A DNA stretch of 64,000 nucleotides from Hydractinia symbiolongicarpus (lineage: Eukaryota; Cnidaria; Hydrozoa; Anthoathecata; Hydractiniidae), in the NCBI RefSeq assembly GCF_029227915.1, contig NC_079882.1, positions 27,702,001 to 27,766,000 of the forward strand, read 5' to 3'. A program made the translations under genes and the position numbers. The notes below the pieces were generated by a model. It ran no database searches. It saw only the letters and a program-made list of their open reading frames with translations, and was not told the DNA's origin. This document shows, piece after piece, positions 11,337-21,369 of the stretch. Position 1 is the stretch's first letter. Each line of letters starts with the position of its first letter.

Positions 11337-14300
11337 TAGTTTTAATTTACTATTCAGTTTTTTGAATTCCCAAAAGTCCTTCAGAATAAAGTATAGTCAG
11401 TTATAATCAAGCGAAACCTCTCTGACGCATGAATCAGATAAAGGGAATTAATAATAGTAATAAAAATTGAAAATTCGTAATTGAGAATTGGCAAAAAATT
11501 TGTGAAGCTACATAAATAAATAAGTTTTACAAACATCAAAAATTAATTACTATTCAATAAACCAAGCAACCTTGTTCCCAAACCTTTTTTTAGTTTTCAC
11601 AATTACTCAGGAAATAAAGGTAGATTTCCAAGCTTTGGAGCATTCTACTCTAGAGTTCAAACTTAATAGAAATCAATTTGCCGCTTTAAAAAGATGTTCA
11701 AAATAAAATGGCTGCCGTAAACAGAAGAAACCTGTTGCTGCGGAATTTAAAAATAATAACAACAACTTAATTATTATTAGTTTATAAATTTAACCATCAA
11801 TGCCCTCCTAAACAAGTAAGTGATTTTGTGTTTATCAGGAAGATTTGAAAAGAATTTAAAAATTCATACTTAACACGAGACACTTTTTTCTGAACATGTT
11901 GTTATTTTGTGAGTAAAAAGTACAGAAAAAAATATGTTTTTTCTAATGTGTTTTTGAAATGAAATATATTGCGCAAATGTTCATATTTCCTTGAATTTCA
12001 TTGGTTAAAATTTCGAGATAAAAAATACGCGCCAAAAAAGTCAAACGATGAGTTCAACTTTTTGAGAGAAGCTCTGGAGCATCTTTTTGTTTACGTTTAT
12101 TCAGCGGTTATTCTACTTCAATGCGCATGCTTGTGCAGCTTCCGCTCGAGCGGAAAAGCAGTCGCGTGGAAACCTCCCTTGTATTATGAGTCACTTAAAT
12201 TTGGCGCTTATTGCGAAGCATTTATATTTTTTAAAAAAAACAGAAAAGGATAAAAAAGTTTTGAAGCAGAAGTTCCACAGAAAACGACGGGTCACTGGAG
12301 TTTTTTCTGACTTTATTCAATTTTCTTTAGAAGGTTTTCTATGATTTTTGGTAACCACCACATTGCATTAATAAAAAAATTTTCTTACTGAAATACTTTT
12401 AATGGCATATATCCATTCTTATCTACATATATTTTTTTTACAAACATCGACCAAAGGAAGATGGTTTTAGTGGTATACCATTAACAAAGTTGTTAAAATT
12501 TTCATTTTTCAGGGAGTCCTTAAAAAAAGTTTAAAATAAAAAAAAATCTAGGACCTGCTTAGGAATGCTCGTATTAAATCTTTTAAACTTTTTCAAAGGT
12601 AAATCCATTAATTTAGACGATACCTTGAATTAGTAAAAATGTTAAATAATCTTACCATACTTGACCATTCCCGCTAACTCGTATCAGAAAATAAGTTTTC
12701 AACTCCTACACCCACATAATTTAATAAAATTTATATATATTCATATAAAATAGATTGTATATTCACTATCTTAAACTTGATTCTTTTCTGCGCTGCAGGC
12801 ACATATCAATTAAATATTTTAAAAAAGGTTGCTCGTAGTGATCAGAATCACAACAAATTTTACTCAATTTTTTGGCCAATCACAGAGTCTCTAGAGTTTT
12901 TTTATATGAGAAAAGTCGCGGACGAGGTCACTAGGCTTATTTAACCAATCAGAACGCATCAACAGTTTTCTTTAAAACTTAATGAGAAAATACCCTATGC
13001 TTTATTTCCCATGACATTTGAGGTTGAAATTTTGTGATTTTTCTTTACTTATAGATGCTGATGGAAACTTTTTTATAGTAAATTTTCGAGTTTGCTGGAA
13101 TCTCCCGTCATTTTTCTGTCAATAAATGTATGTTTAAAATTATTTCTTTGAAAGTTATGACGGAAAAATGTTTTTCAATAGTTGTTGTCATGGTACGCAT
13201 ACTAGATAGAGGCCGCCTGAAGGCAGTGTTCAACGAACAAAACAGAACAAAAAAGAACGGAAAACTCTCTGCTGGTAATTTTTACTTTATATTATTGCGC
13301 ACATTTCAATGCGGAAAGTAAACCCATTGTGAGTAATGTGCGCTAACTAATTTCAACTTTCAAAACGTAATGCCTCAAGGCCAACTGACACTGGAATTCA
13401 ACAGAAAGATGATGTGATTACATGATGCATGCAGCTCAATATTCAGTGCATACTTATCAGGCGTTTGGTTCTACTCCAATTTTCTTGTACACTACCTTAC
13501 ATTACGTTACTTGAATATGAATTTTAAAGAGGGACTCTGCGTTGTGTTCTTCGCTATCAGACGTGCGACGTTGATGTTTTTGTTACAACCTTGTTGTTCC
13601 TATGTTCAATAATGGAACCATTTGCCAAATAAGAATGTTTTTTTCGTGAGAGGCGAGGGGTGATTTCGCCAAAATAAGAACAGAAGACCTTAGGAAGATA
13701 AACGGTGACCGGCTATGTGCGAACCTCGTCCCTTACCTAAGAAAAAGCAGAGCAGGTTGGCCACACAGAAGTTGTCAGAAGACAATCTGAGAAATCTAAA
13801 ACATTGGTGCTATGCTATTTTTTTGCTTATGTGCTTGTAAAAGGTTACATAAGTGTTTTGTATTTACTGAAGTGCCTAAAATTTCAAGGCTTTTTTACAT
13901 TAATAGCGGCTCATATTGTCAGGTTTAATCCAATCGCGAAGTGACTAGCCAACTAGCTTCTTAAGTTATTTTGCTAAGGGCTGAAGGCTACATGTGTAAT
14001 GCAACCGCCAACTATGGGATAGTATTCACGAATATTGTTGCAGTGACCATTCACCAACACCTCCTTCTACACCCCTTCAAGCCTTATTCAAGGGTATTAA
14101 ATGAGTTTTTCCTTTTCCTACTTTCGATTCTGATCTCTTTCAGCGTCATAGATGGTAATGTGGCTGTCTTGGTGATAAAGTTGATGTAATCAGTTTTTCA
14201 TGTTGAAGGGCTGATTTCGTACTCTGGACATTAAATCAAAGATATTGCGGGATCCTTTTTTACAATATATAGTATACCGATATCCTTGCATTTTTATTTG

Positions 14301-14355
14301 CAATCTTTCGGGAATCAAACCTTTTGTAATAAAGAAACTCACAAGGAATAACCAA
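11337..14355. other. No recognisable gene over 3 kb
   Basis: A+T-rich sequence with only short scattered open frames. A locally G+C-richer patch near 12,120-12,180 (around gcttccgctcgagcggaaaagc, a palindrome) and two CCAAT-type words near 12,880 and 12,945 are present, but no TATA, exon or repeat structure could be tied to them. Confidence 0.5.
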
Positions 14356-14379
14356 AGGCCTAAAGAAGGTACTCAAGTT

Positions 14380-14965
14380 CTAGAAAAATCCTAAATTAAT
14401 AGAAAAAGCGACAGGTAATGCTGTGAAAACCTACCGTTTTGATGATTTTCAAGGACTAACAGGATCAACTAATATCGATCTACCACAAAGATTAAAGGCA
14501 AAGAAGGCCTTAATAAACGTTAGAAAACAATGAGAACAAATGTTTTACTTACTCAATACGGTTAGCGCCTTATCCACCAGACAGAAACCCACAAAGACCA
14601 TCAAAATACAAGGGACACATTAAAAATCTAAACTTCGAGGGTATAAACGTCACAGTAAACATGAAGGACATACCAAATTTTAAAAAAAAACGACATAAAG
14701 GTAAATGTATTCGTATACGATAAAGTTATAAGGTTTACAGGAAACAAAGACGTAATTGATCTGCTATACGCATCTGGACATTATTGTTGGATTGAAAACC
14801 TACCAAGCCTCGTCTCATGTCAAGTAAACAGTCATGGCAGCAGAAAATTTGTAGACTTTGCGTGAGATATTTTAAGTCAAGCAATGTGTTTAAAAAACAT
14901 ACAAATGCTTGCATTAAATTGTCCAATCTTCGCAACCGCACTAGACAACTTACCTTTTAAAATCG
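14380..14965 (+). pseudogene. Older Polinton-type DNA polymerase B, N-terminal region relic
   Basis: In broken plus-strand frames: KTYRFDDFQGLTGSTNIDLP, then KAKKALINVRK, a frameshift to YSIRLAPYPPDRNP, KYKGHIKNLNFEGINVTVNM, a further shift to VIRFTGNKDVIDLLYASGHY and CWIENLPSLVSCQV. This follows the N-terminal region of protein-primed B-family polymerases of Polinton-type elements (IPLPxxLxxKKAIINV, CFxWsV, RxSKYK, F.GI..PVslkDI, HYCWIkdLsrLv). It is more decayed than, and clearly different in sequence from, the polymerase at 26,213-29,577, so it belongs to an older element into which the younger Polinton inserted. Confidence 0.7.
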
Positions 14966-15067
14966 ACTTTTCCTCCTCATGCACATCCAAATCATTCATC
15001 AACTGCGCAATCCTATCCTCAACTCTCTTCCATCAAATCATTCTGTTTTCATACTCCAGATCCAAAT

Positions 15068-15250
15068 AAGCCTTCACCAAAACATGTTTCGCTGTCCCAC
15101 AATGCCTTATCGAGACCAAGTATCTTCCTCAAATACTTTCTAAACTAAAGTCCACCCAGATCAATATTTCTCGCAGTCTCAACCTGCTCAACAATCTTAT
15201 CCAACTCTTTACCCCCGAACTCCTCGGGGGAAAAGAGTTGGTTAGGCAGT
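15068..15250 (-). pseudogene. Minus-strand coding relic abutting the Polinton insertion site
   Basis: Minus-strand frames give KELDKIVEQVETARNIDLGG, FRKYLRKILGLDKALWDSET, VLVKAYLDLEYENR and, further down (about 15,000-14,900), RVEDRIAQLMNDLDVHEEE. The pieces are helical, charged and in collinear order, which looks like a frameshifted gene rather than noise. I do not recognise the family. It ends at the TTGGTTA target site of the younger Polinton. Confidence 0.4.
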
Positions 15251-15256
15251 TGGTTA
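15250..15256. repeat. Left target-site direct repeat TTGGTTA
   Basis: TTGGTTA immediately precedes the left TIR and recurs at 30,071-30,077 immediately after the right TIR. Polintons make 6-bp target duplications; because the TIR starts with A(G), one base is ambiguous and the shared string is 7 bp. Confidence 0.85.
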
Positions 15257-15531
15257 GAGATAGGGAAATGTATGTTCTGGCGCAGTCGCGCACGCGCACG
15301 CACGCACATACGTCACAGTCAACCACAACAAATCAAATCCATGCGGTGTTGAGCTATGGAATTCAAGGGTAACTTCATAACCGTGTTGAGTTATGCAAGG
15401 TAAAGTCCCTATAGAATGCTGACGTCATCAATGCTGCAAATGAGTCAAAAAAGTTCTAGTGCACTATGTAGGGGAATTCCCTTAGATAGTTCTAATAATC
15501 ATCAAAAATCAACGCATGCACAGTCAAGAGG
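15256..15531 (+). repeat. Polinton left terminal inverted repeat
   Basis: Matches the reverse complement of 29,643-30,071 except that the right copy has an extra internal duplication. Contains alternating purine-pyrimidine 'gcgcacgcacgcac', a TGACGTCA palindrome (15,420-15,427) and the GGGGAATTCCC block near 15,472. Confidence 0.92.
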
Positions 15532-15562
15532 TTAACTGTTGTTAAAAATACTACTATAATAA

Positions 15563-15700
15563 ATGTGCATCAAATGTCAAAGAAAACTTTATATATTTGG
15601 AGGTGCGGTAGTCATGACATTTATAGCCGGTATTGGTATCTCCCTACCACTAATGGCCCTGGCCCTAGTTAAAAGAATCAGAGAAGGAGAAGAAGAATGA
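15563..15700 (+). CDS. Small membrane protein, 45 aa, unknown
   Basis: ATG at 15,563, stop TGA at 15,698-15,700. The predicted peptide has an N-terminal CIKC pair, one hydrophobic segment of about 22 residues (roughly residues 11-33; FGGAVVMTFIAGIGISLPLM) and a charged RIREGEEE tail, which suggests a single-pass membrane protein. It is the first gene inside the left TIR and is intact. Small hydrophobic proteins of unknown role are common in Polintons and related virus-like elements. No homologue is named. Confidence 0.5.
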   Translation: MCIKCQRKLYIFGGAVVMTFIAGIGISLPLMALALVKRIREGEEE

Positions 15701-15757
15701 ATGGAGGATTAACGACGTAGAGAATCGTATTAATTACGCTTAAGAATCATAATATAA

Positions 15758-15946
15758 ATGGTGAAACAATGCAAGGACTGTGAAAGGGTACTTGATGTGT
15801 ACGACAGATGTACCTGCGGTAGGAGGTTTGAGGTGAAGGGTAAACTTTTATGCTGGTATTACTATCAGGAATATATCACATATAACGGGGGTGACTGCGT
15901 ATGTACAATGACATGCAATTCCTTGAAGTCGTTTGAATTAAAATAA
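15758..15946 (+). CDS. Cys-rich small protein, 62 aa, putative zinc ribbon
   Basis: Intact frame from ATG 15,758. Cysteines occur as QCKDCERV, RCTCGRR, LLCWYYYQ and a late DCVCTMTC, so two CxxC/CxC pairs are available for a zinc site. It lies 57 bp after the small membrane gene and 6 bp before the next frame, in the same direction, so it is probably expressed with them. Function unknown; the family is not recognised. Confidence 0.5.
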   Translation: MVKQCKDCERVLDVYDRCTCGRRFEVKGKLLCWYYYQEYITYNGGDCVCTMTCNSLKSFELK

Positions 15947-15952
15947 AACAGG

Positions 15953-16538
15953 ATGCTACAATTTGAGAATGAGCTTGTCAACCCTAAATTATTCTACTCA
16001 TTTGCTGCTACTTTTACAGACATCAACGATATAAACGTGGACTACCTGACGGTGTCAGATCCCATCCCTGCTAACAGAGGTAAGGATGATCAGTACATAG
16101 TAGGTTACCATACACGAGAACTCGTAGTAGCCCTCAGGGTAAAAACACCCAAAATCTGGTTCCCGCATGGGGTCACTCATTACAACGCCAATGCAGTACC
16201 AGCGATGAGTCTTGATTTTGAAGAGTACCCTGATTGGGTTGGAAAGTGTCGCCAAATCTGGTCCAAGATAGAGGAGTTATCTTGGACCAGAGATATCTAA
16301 GCAATTGACGACATAGCCTGTGAAAAAGGACCGTCATGTAAACGCTAAACTCAAATACTACAAGGTTGCAATCACGACTAAATTCCATGGTGTGCCAGTA
16401 GCCTATGATGAACACTGCCAAGCCACTACCATACTGGCTATTTCATCAGTATATGTGCAAGGTAAAAACCACTACCCCCAGGTACATATTACGGAATGTA
16501 GGGACTTCAAAGAAGAATGGCTGTTAAGTGATGACTAA
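15953..16538 (+). pseudogene. Unknown Polinton protein, frameshifted
   Basis: A first frame (15,953-16,300, about 115 aa) begins MLQFENELVNPKLFYSFA and contains IWFPHGVTHYNANAVP; it shifts near 16,285-16,330 into a second frame (to 16,538) containing AKLKYYKVAITTKFHGVPVA and YPQVHITECRDFKEEW. The two parts are collinear and similar in composition, so one protein of about 190 aa was probably broken here. No motif that I can name. Position, just inside the left TIR ahead of the structural genes, is all the context available. Confidence 0.5.
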
Positions 16539-16637
16539 AAACCATACATTTTATGGGCCTACGAGACCTATAAAATATATAAAATTAAGGCTTATACTCA
16601 GGTGGGGACTCTAGTTACCGCTTACATACTGCGCATA

Positions 16638-16901
16638 TCAACCGTTCTTTAAAATCTCATTCTGCATCGCTTGCCTCCCCTCTTGTTTTCCCTTAGCAAA
16701 TAGCTGAGCACGCTCCTGTGCATTGATGGAGTCAACAATACGGTTAAACCGTTGCCTTATCTGTTCCTTCAATAGCATATACTTTTCCTTCTCTCGAGAG
16801 ATCAGGCTGTACTCGTAGTCACTGATCGGCCCATTTTCTACTGCCATTGAGATGAGATCAAAAATGGAATTCAATTTCGATTCGATTCTCCAGGTCAGCA
16901 T
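16638..16901 (-). pseudogene. Helical fragment, C-terminal part of an unknown Polinton protein
   Basis: Minus-strand frame with LNSIFDLISMAVENGPIS followed by DYEYSLISREKEKYMLLKEQ and a Lys/Gln-rich tail ending MQNEILKNG. The pattern 'isdxEyxlixxEkxxYxxlKexir' is repeated in the older relic at about 30,490-30,600 (SDEFKKIRDEYIAITREI), so it is a shared component of both elements. It is in a different frame from the penton-like frame upstream and may be its own gene or the tail of it after a shift near 16,890. Confidence 0.42.
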
Positions 16902-17425
16902 GCCCCCAAGCGTTTAGCTCCTTAGTGGAGAGTAAAGCCAGAATCTTAGACTTTTTGCCATCAAGTAGGCAGTCGTCTTCATCCAACTGCGGACAAACGA
17001 ATGTCAATATATGGTAAACATCAGTCCTGTAGTATGCATTGTGGTCGCCCTCCTAGTAACATTTACCATCAGCCAGAGCAGGTAGACCCAAGAGCTCTTG
17101 CAGTGGTTTGTTAATCACCACCGTATACCCGTGGCTAACACGGAGCCTACAGAGTCTATTTTTCAGGACAAAAAGCTTAATCTTGTCCTGTGTCTGGGAG
17201 TTGACAATAGTGGGCAGATCCTCGATCTTGTACAGGCCGTTCATGATCTCGATTCGAGTCGCCCTCTGATCGCGCCCCGCCCTACGGATAGTGAAGTTGT
17301 TGTCACTATAAAGGTTCAGCCACAAGGGTGGAATACTCATCGATTTCAAGGCAATCCTACTATCTTGTCCCAAATAGTCTTCAATTATCGTAGGTTTTTC
17401 AATATCAGTTGCTTCATCCTTTCTT
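16885..17425 (-). pseudogene. Penton-like minor capsid protein candidate, broken
   Basis: Minus-strand frame with SIPPLWLNLYSDNNFTIRR, IEIMNGLYKIEDLPTIV, LCRLRVSHGYTVVINKP, LQELLGLPALADGK, one in-frame TAG near 17,055, then DHNAYYRTDVYHILTFVCPQ. The order of motifs (folding strand with 'LyxDNN', 'I.nGlYkieDl', 'hv.i.kplqelLGl', 'YYRTDVYHI.tf.CPQLD') resembles the single jelly-roll minor capsid proteins found in cnidarian Polintons. This is a family-pattern judgement without a structure. It faces the plus-strand gene at 17,400-18,140 head to head, with overlapping starts near 17,430. Confidence 0.45.
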
Positions 17426-18140
17426 TTAAGAAAGGATGAACATGTATTCGTACAACCCCAAGGCAAAGTCTCGCACATTGAGGTGACCTTCCCCGAGTTT
17501 TGTAACTATGCCATAAAAATCTCTACCAATCTGCTGAATGACCCTGTTAGAGTGGTTTGGACAGGACAAGCGTGGACTACTGGAATATCTAGGTGAATTT
17601 TGCCACCCATTGCGCAAGCACTGCATTAGACATATCCGCTAAACATACGAAGGGTTCGGTACCCCTTGTTAACTCGATCTTCAAATTCCATGTTTATTAC
17701 CACAAACGCCGTATTCTGACAAGAATGAAGGTCCCCATGCCGAATGATGATGTGTTTAAACAGTACAAAAATCCATACTCAACCTCTGGATGCGCACAAG
17801 TGTGTAGGAAATACGGTGCAGATCCTAATAGCCTGGACAAATTCAAGGCCGTCATGTTGTCATTGCCTAATGATAGATGGTGGCCTCAAGTCGATGGAGA
17901 CTGGGCCAAATTCATCATCCCCACAAATCAGGGCTTGATATCAGAAGGTCTGACCAAGCTAAGCGAGAGTATTCGAGTCTACGTGGCCTTGTTGCTGGGG
18001 TCCCAAGCAGGAACCAAAGCATCCCCAATCTGATCTAGTGCCGACAACTACACAGCAAGGCAAATATTACTGCAAAAATTTGAAGCCATGGTACAGCGAC
18101 AAGAGAATGTAGGGCATGATATCACCGAATCCAAAAGGTG
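17400..18140 (+). pseudogene. Unknown Polinton structural-type protein, frameshifted
   Basis: The upstream frame (about 17,420-17,595) reads HVFVQPQGKVSHIEVTF, PEFCNYAIKISTNLLNDPV and WTGQAWTTGIS, then shifts into the frame 17,593-18,033 with VPLVNSIFKFHVYYHKRR, SGCAQVCRKYGADPNSLDKF, DRWWPQVDGDWAKFIIPTN and GLTKLSESIRVYVALLLGSQ. After a stop it continues with YTARQILLQKFEAMVQRQEN to about 18,130. The 'LxESIRVYVxxllGSQAxTrA' tail followed by a helical end is shared by a class of Polinton/adintovirus-type proteins of unknown role. Not assigned to a function. Confidence 0.5.
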
Positions 18141-19395
18141 TTGAGATAGAGCACGAAAAAGCCAGAAGCTGCCGCGATGGCCATATACAGATGCTTAGCC
18201 GCGTATTCCACGTTAGTTGACGCTACCCTGAGAAAGAACGAGACAACCGTACCAATAACCCCGGGTAATGCGGCACCTGCCTTACCTGCCAAATATTTAA
18301 GGAACCTTCCGAGCCTTTCAAGTTGCCGCTCTACAAAGCCTTTTCGACCACTCGACGCGGCACTTCCTCCTGCACAAGCCGCGGCAGAACCTCCTGTAAC
18401 GGCAAGTACAATGGTGGAAACCAGTGGGCCAATAGCTTGAAGAGTATTTTAAGCTTTTCAAGCAGGGATGTGTTTTCTTAGGTGATTTTCAACAGCGTGT
18501 CCTTGATGTGTCTCAGCTGGCTGTAAATATTACGTTTAAGTTCTTTCACCTTTCCCTGTAAGGCATTCTTTTCATCCTTTATACCTTTAATGTTTTTCTC
18601 AAGCTTTTCTATTATTTTTGTATCAAGGTTAGAAATCTCACCATCATATGCCCCATCTTTTTGATCCCTGAGTTGTTCCAGCCTGGCGTTTGCCTTGTCA
18701 ATCTTGCTGTCATACGAAAGTATCTTATTTGTTAGACTTTTAATGTTACCCTGATAGGTTTGAAGTTTAAGGTTAAGCCCATTTAATTCACGTTCGGTGA
18801 ATTTATTTAATGAAGTTTCTTATGTAAGGGCTTTTGCGTTATCAACCTTCGTGATATTATCTATCGTTTCCATCTGAATGATCTCACCCGAAGCCTCCCC
18901 TTCACCCTCCTTAACAATATCATCAACCTTTATCGCAAGTTTCTGGACCGCTTCCACTTTGTTGAGCGTAATGACATAGTTGGTATATCCCATATCTCGA
19001 ACATCTTGAGCCGTAAGGCCATATTTTTTAAATGTATTTAATGCCAGAAACCCACTCCCATACTCCTTTGTAACCCTTATATCTCTGAAAAAAAGCTGCT
19101 CCCCTTCACGCTTGAAGTTACCATTAATTACATTTATATCTATCCGGGTTTCATCCAGAGGTCCCAAGTTCCAATTATTATTAATAAGATGTATGTAAAA
19201 ATCGCTTACCTCTTTTTTTAATTAATTTTTCATGAGTCTATCAAGTGCACTTCCCTGCCGTTGTTTTCCTGATGTTAAAGTCCCCGGTGTTCCGGGGAGT
19301 CGTTGCGTACCATCATTTAGTTTATCATCCTTCCCACCACCCTTATCCTCCTTCTCCTCCCCAAGATCTGGTTCATATACTGGATTCCTCAGCAT
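18140..19395 (-). pseudogene. Coiled-coil protein with C-terminal hydrophobic domain (virion-type Polinton protein)
   Basis: One minus-strand frame runs from ATG at 19,395 to about 18,440, interrupted by three stops (near 19,210, 18,830 and 18,480), then shifts into a last frame to about 18,145. Order of parts: MLRNPVYEPDLGEEKEDKGG start; a globular part with EQLFFRDIRVTKEYGSGFL, KKYGLTAQDVRDMGY; a coiled coil of about 120 residues (ANARLEQLRDQKDGAYDGE, IIEKLEKNIKGIKDEK); then AIGPLVSTIVLAVTGGSAA and a basic-hydrophobic tail with LGRFLKYLAGKAGAALPG, VIGTVVSFFLRV and a last membrane-like segment. This architecture (PxYEPDLGE start, KxYGLxxFnxxTxxxYGlt region, coiled coil, small-residue hydrophobic end) is well conserved in cnidarian Polintons. 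Likely virion-associated; role unproven. Confidence 0.7.
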
Positions 19396-19430
19396 TCTTT
19401 ATTTAAAAGTTCCTCCTTAGATAATAAACG

Positions 19431-20738
19431 ATGAGTACATTCGAAACCACCCCAGGCCCATATGCAGAAACGAAGCCGCTCTTCGGCATCAAAGGCAGAA
19501 GGCACGGTGTTCAGGTCAGCCATATACCTTCTACAATCAACCAGAATGAAGACCTCTATATGGATATTCCCAACATAGGTCAGAATGATGTCATATTCCC
19601 CGGCAGTCTAAAGCTCTTGTTTGATCTGACACTGACGTGGACCAATACAAAACGTACCCTGGTCAGCATTATTGGTAAAAGCCTGGTGCGGAACCTACGC
19701 ATTACGTTGAACGGCAACGAGGTACAGAATATATCTGGTTATAATACCCTGGCAGTTTACCGGAACTTGTGGTTACCCAAGTTCGATCGTGACAACAACC
19801 TTATCCTCGAAGGCATCTCTCCCAATGATGGGACCATCAGAGCTTTGCAGGTCAGTGCTAGTGAGAAGGCGATTAGTGTCGCGTATGGGAACACCTTGTG
19901 CGTGCCCTTGGGCAAAATGTTTGAATTGACGAGAGATTTGTCCTTCCATCAGGCGGGATTGTACGACACCTCCAATTTGTCTTGCATTTCGCGGCGCATA
20001 GCGATGTCATCAAAGATGCAGAGACAGCCGCATCGGGGAGCACGGCAGCAAAGGCTGCCGATACCGCCTATAAGATTACCAACATCAGGCTGGAGTTTGA
20101 CAAGACTACCCATAAATGTCTCGCGAGTGCCATGATGTCAAGGTGAGCAAGATTGGCCCTGCCCTACGAACGCATACTCGTAGCAAGGTTGTCATTATAA
20201 AAAAGGCCGATACCTCATACAACCTCCAAATCGACACTCCCGCGAAAAACCTCAAAGGTGTCTTGCTGTTACTCATAGATCCCGGAAAAGTGAAGGCTTA
20301 TGCTGGTGTCAACGAGGTGTTATACAATCCGAAAATTGAGAAGATTAGCGTCACCGTTGAGGGAGAGCCTAATGAGTTATACTCACATACCATACTTCCC
20401 AAGGACCACCTCGAACAGGTCATGAACATTTTCGGCAGTCACGACTCGAACGTCACCATTGGGCATTTCTTCAACGAAAGGTACGTGTTGTTCGTCCATT
20501 TCAGAGCCTCCAATGATAACAGTCTGCATGGATGCATGGTTCTTTAAGGCCTCTACAACGCCTTAGTGACGGCATAACCCTCCATATGACTAAAAAGGCT
20601 GACGGAACCGGTGATTTCAGGTGCTATGTTTACCTTCTGCAGGAAACTCAGCTGAACATACTCGATGGCAGGTTTCGTCGGTGGAGAATTAGACCACAAC
20701 TCGTGTTTGTCCCTAAGGGCAAAAACGAGTCAATATAG
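19431..20738 (+). pseudogene. Major capsid protein (double jelly-roll, Polinton/adintovirus type), broken
   Basis: Starts MSTFETTPGPYAETKPLF and runs about 180 codons intact: DLYMDIPNIGQNDVIFPGSL, LVRNLRITLNGNEVQNISGY, YRNLWLPKFDRDNN, SEKAISVAYGNTLCVPLG, LTRDLSFHQAGLYD. Frameshifts near 19,975 and 20,120-20,140 lead to the second half: ADTSYNLQIDTPAKNLKGVL, LYNPKIEKISVTVEGEPNEL, HTILPKDHLEQVMNIFG, NDNSLHG, a stop at 20,545, then DGITLHMTKKA, YVYLLQETQLNILDGRF. The motif order matches the major capsid protein of cnidarian Polintons ('DLxxx..dDxivPGsl', 'vxVegxPNqLYs', 'dxxLHGsG', 'lxLYxxxdAqLNxxdGrF'), which builds hexon-like capsomers. Somewhat short of the family's usual 450-500 residues through deletions. 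Confidence 0.78.
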
Positions 20739-20740
20739 AT

Positions 20741-21312
20741 GGAAAACGTAAATGCTTAAAATGTAAACACTTTTTATTCTTGGACAGTTTCGAGATTACG
20801 CGTAATGGTCAACTAACAAAAATGTGCATCAAATGCTTGAATGCTAACAAGGCGTCGCGTGAACGTAATAGGTGCGCCCATGAAAAACTGAGGGCCTATT
20901 GCAAAGATTGTAAGGGAAGTCAGATTTGCCCTCATAAAAGGCGAAGATCACACTGCAAAGACTGCAGGGGTATAGAAATATGCAACGATCATGATAGGCG
21001 AAGATCACACTGCAAAGACTGCAGGTGAGTCAGTATTGCCACCATGAAAAAAGGAGATCAACGTGTAAAGACTGTGGGCGTGGAAGCATTAAATTAGACT
21101 GGTTTAACGAGCAACGGGAATTACAACAAAAGGCCGGTAAGAGCTTTCGTGATTTGGACGATGACATGTACAAATTCTACATTGCTTCAAACAAGAAGGC
21201 CCCACAATTGTCTGATTTTTACACCCCTTCAAAGGAGCAACAAGATGAGAAATTGGTCTTTGTTCTTGGTTCCTTATCCCTGCTAGGCTTCGTGGCATAT
21301 AAGTATTTGTGA
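20741..21312 (+). pseudogene. Cys-His repeat (HCKDCRG-type) protein with C-terminal membrane segment
   Basis: Begins with a CLKC pair, then a module FEITRNGQLTKMCIKCLNAN. Next come four repeats of about 16 residues of the type 'CxHxxRRxxCKDCrG' (RCAHEKLRAYCKDCKG, ICPHKRRRSHCKDCRG, ICNDHDRRRSHCKDCR, YCHHEKRRSTCKDCGRG); a stop at 21,026-21,028 lies between the third and fourth. The rest (QRELQQKAGKSFRDLDDD, KKAPQLSDFYTPSKEQQ) ends in a hydrophobic segment LVFVLGSLSLLGFVAYKYL, a C-terminal tail anchor. The same repeat type is known from eukaryotic and large-virus proteins, probably zinc-binding. The start near 20,741 needs a one-base shift from an ATG. Confidence 0.6.
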
Positions 21313-21369
21313 GAACATTTTTCTGACATATAATAAAAAAGTCAGAAAAACCACCACATATCGTTACCG

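Noticed and set aside
15129-15326. 65-codon minus-strand frame crossing the left Polinton end
   Set aside because: It runs through the TIR and the junction of two elements, so it is accidental; only the part outside the TIR, in other frames, looks like a coding relic.
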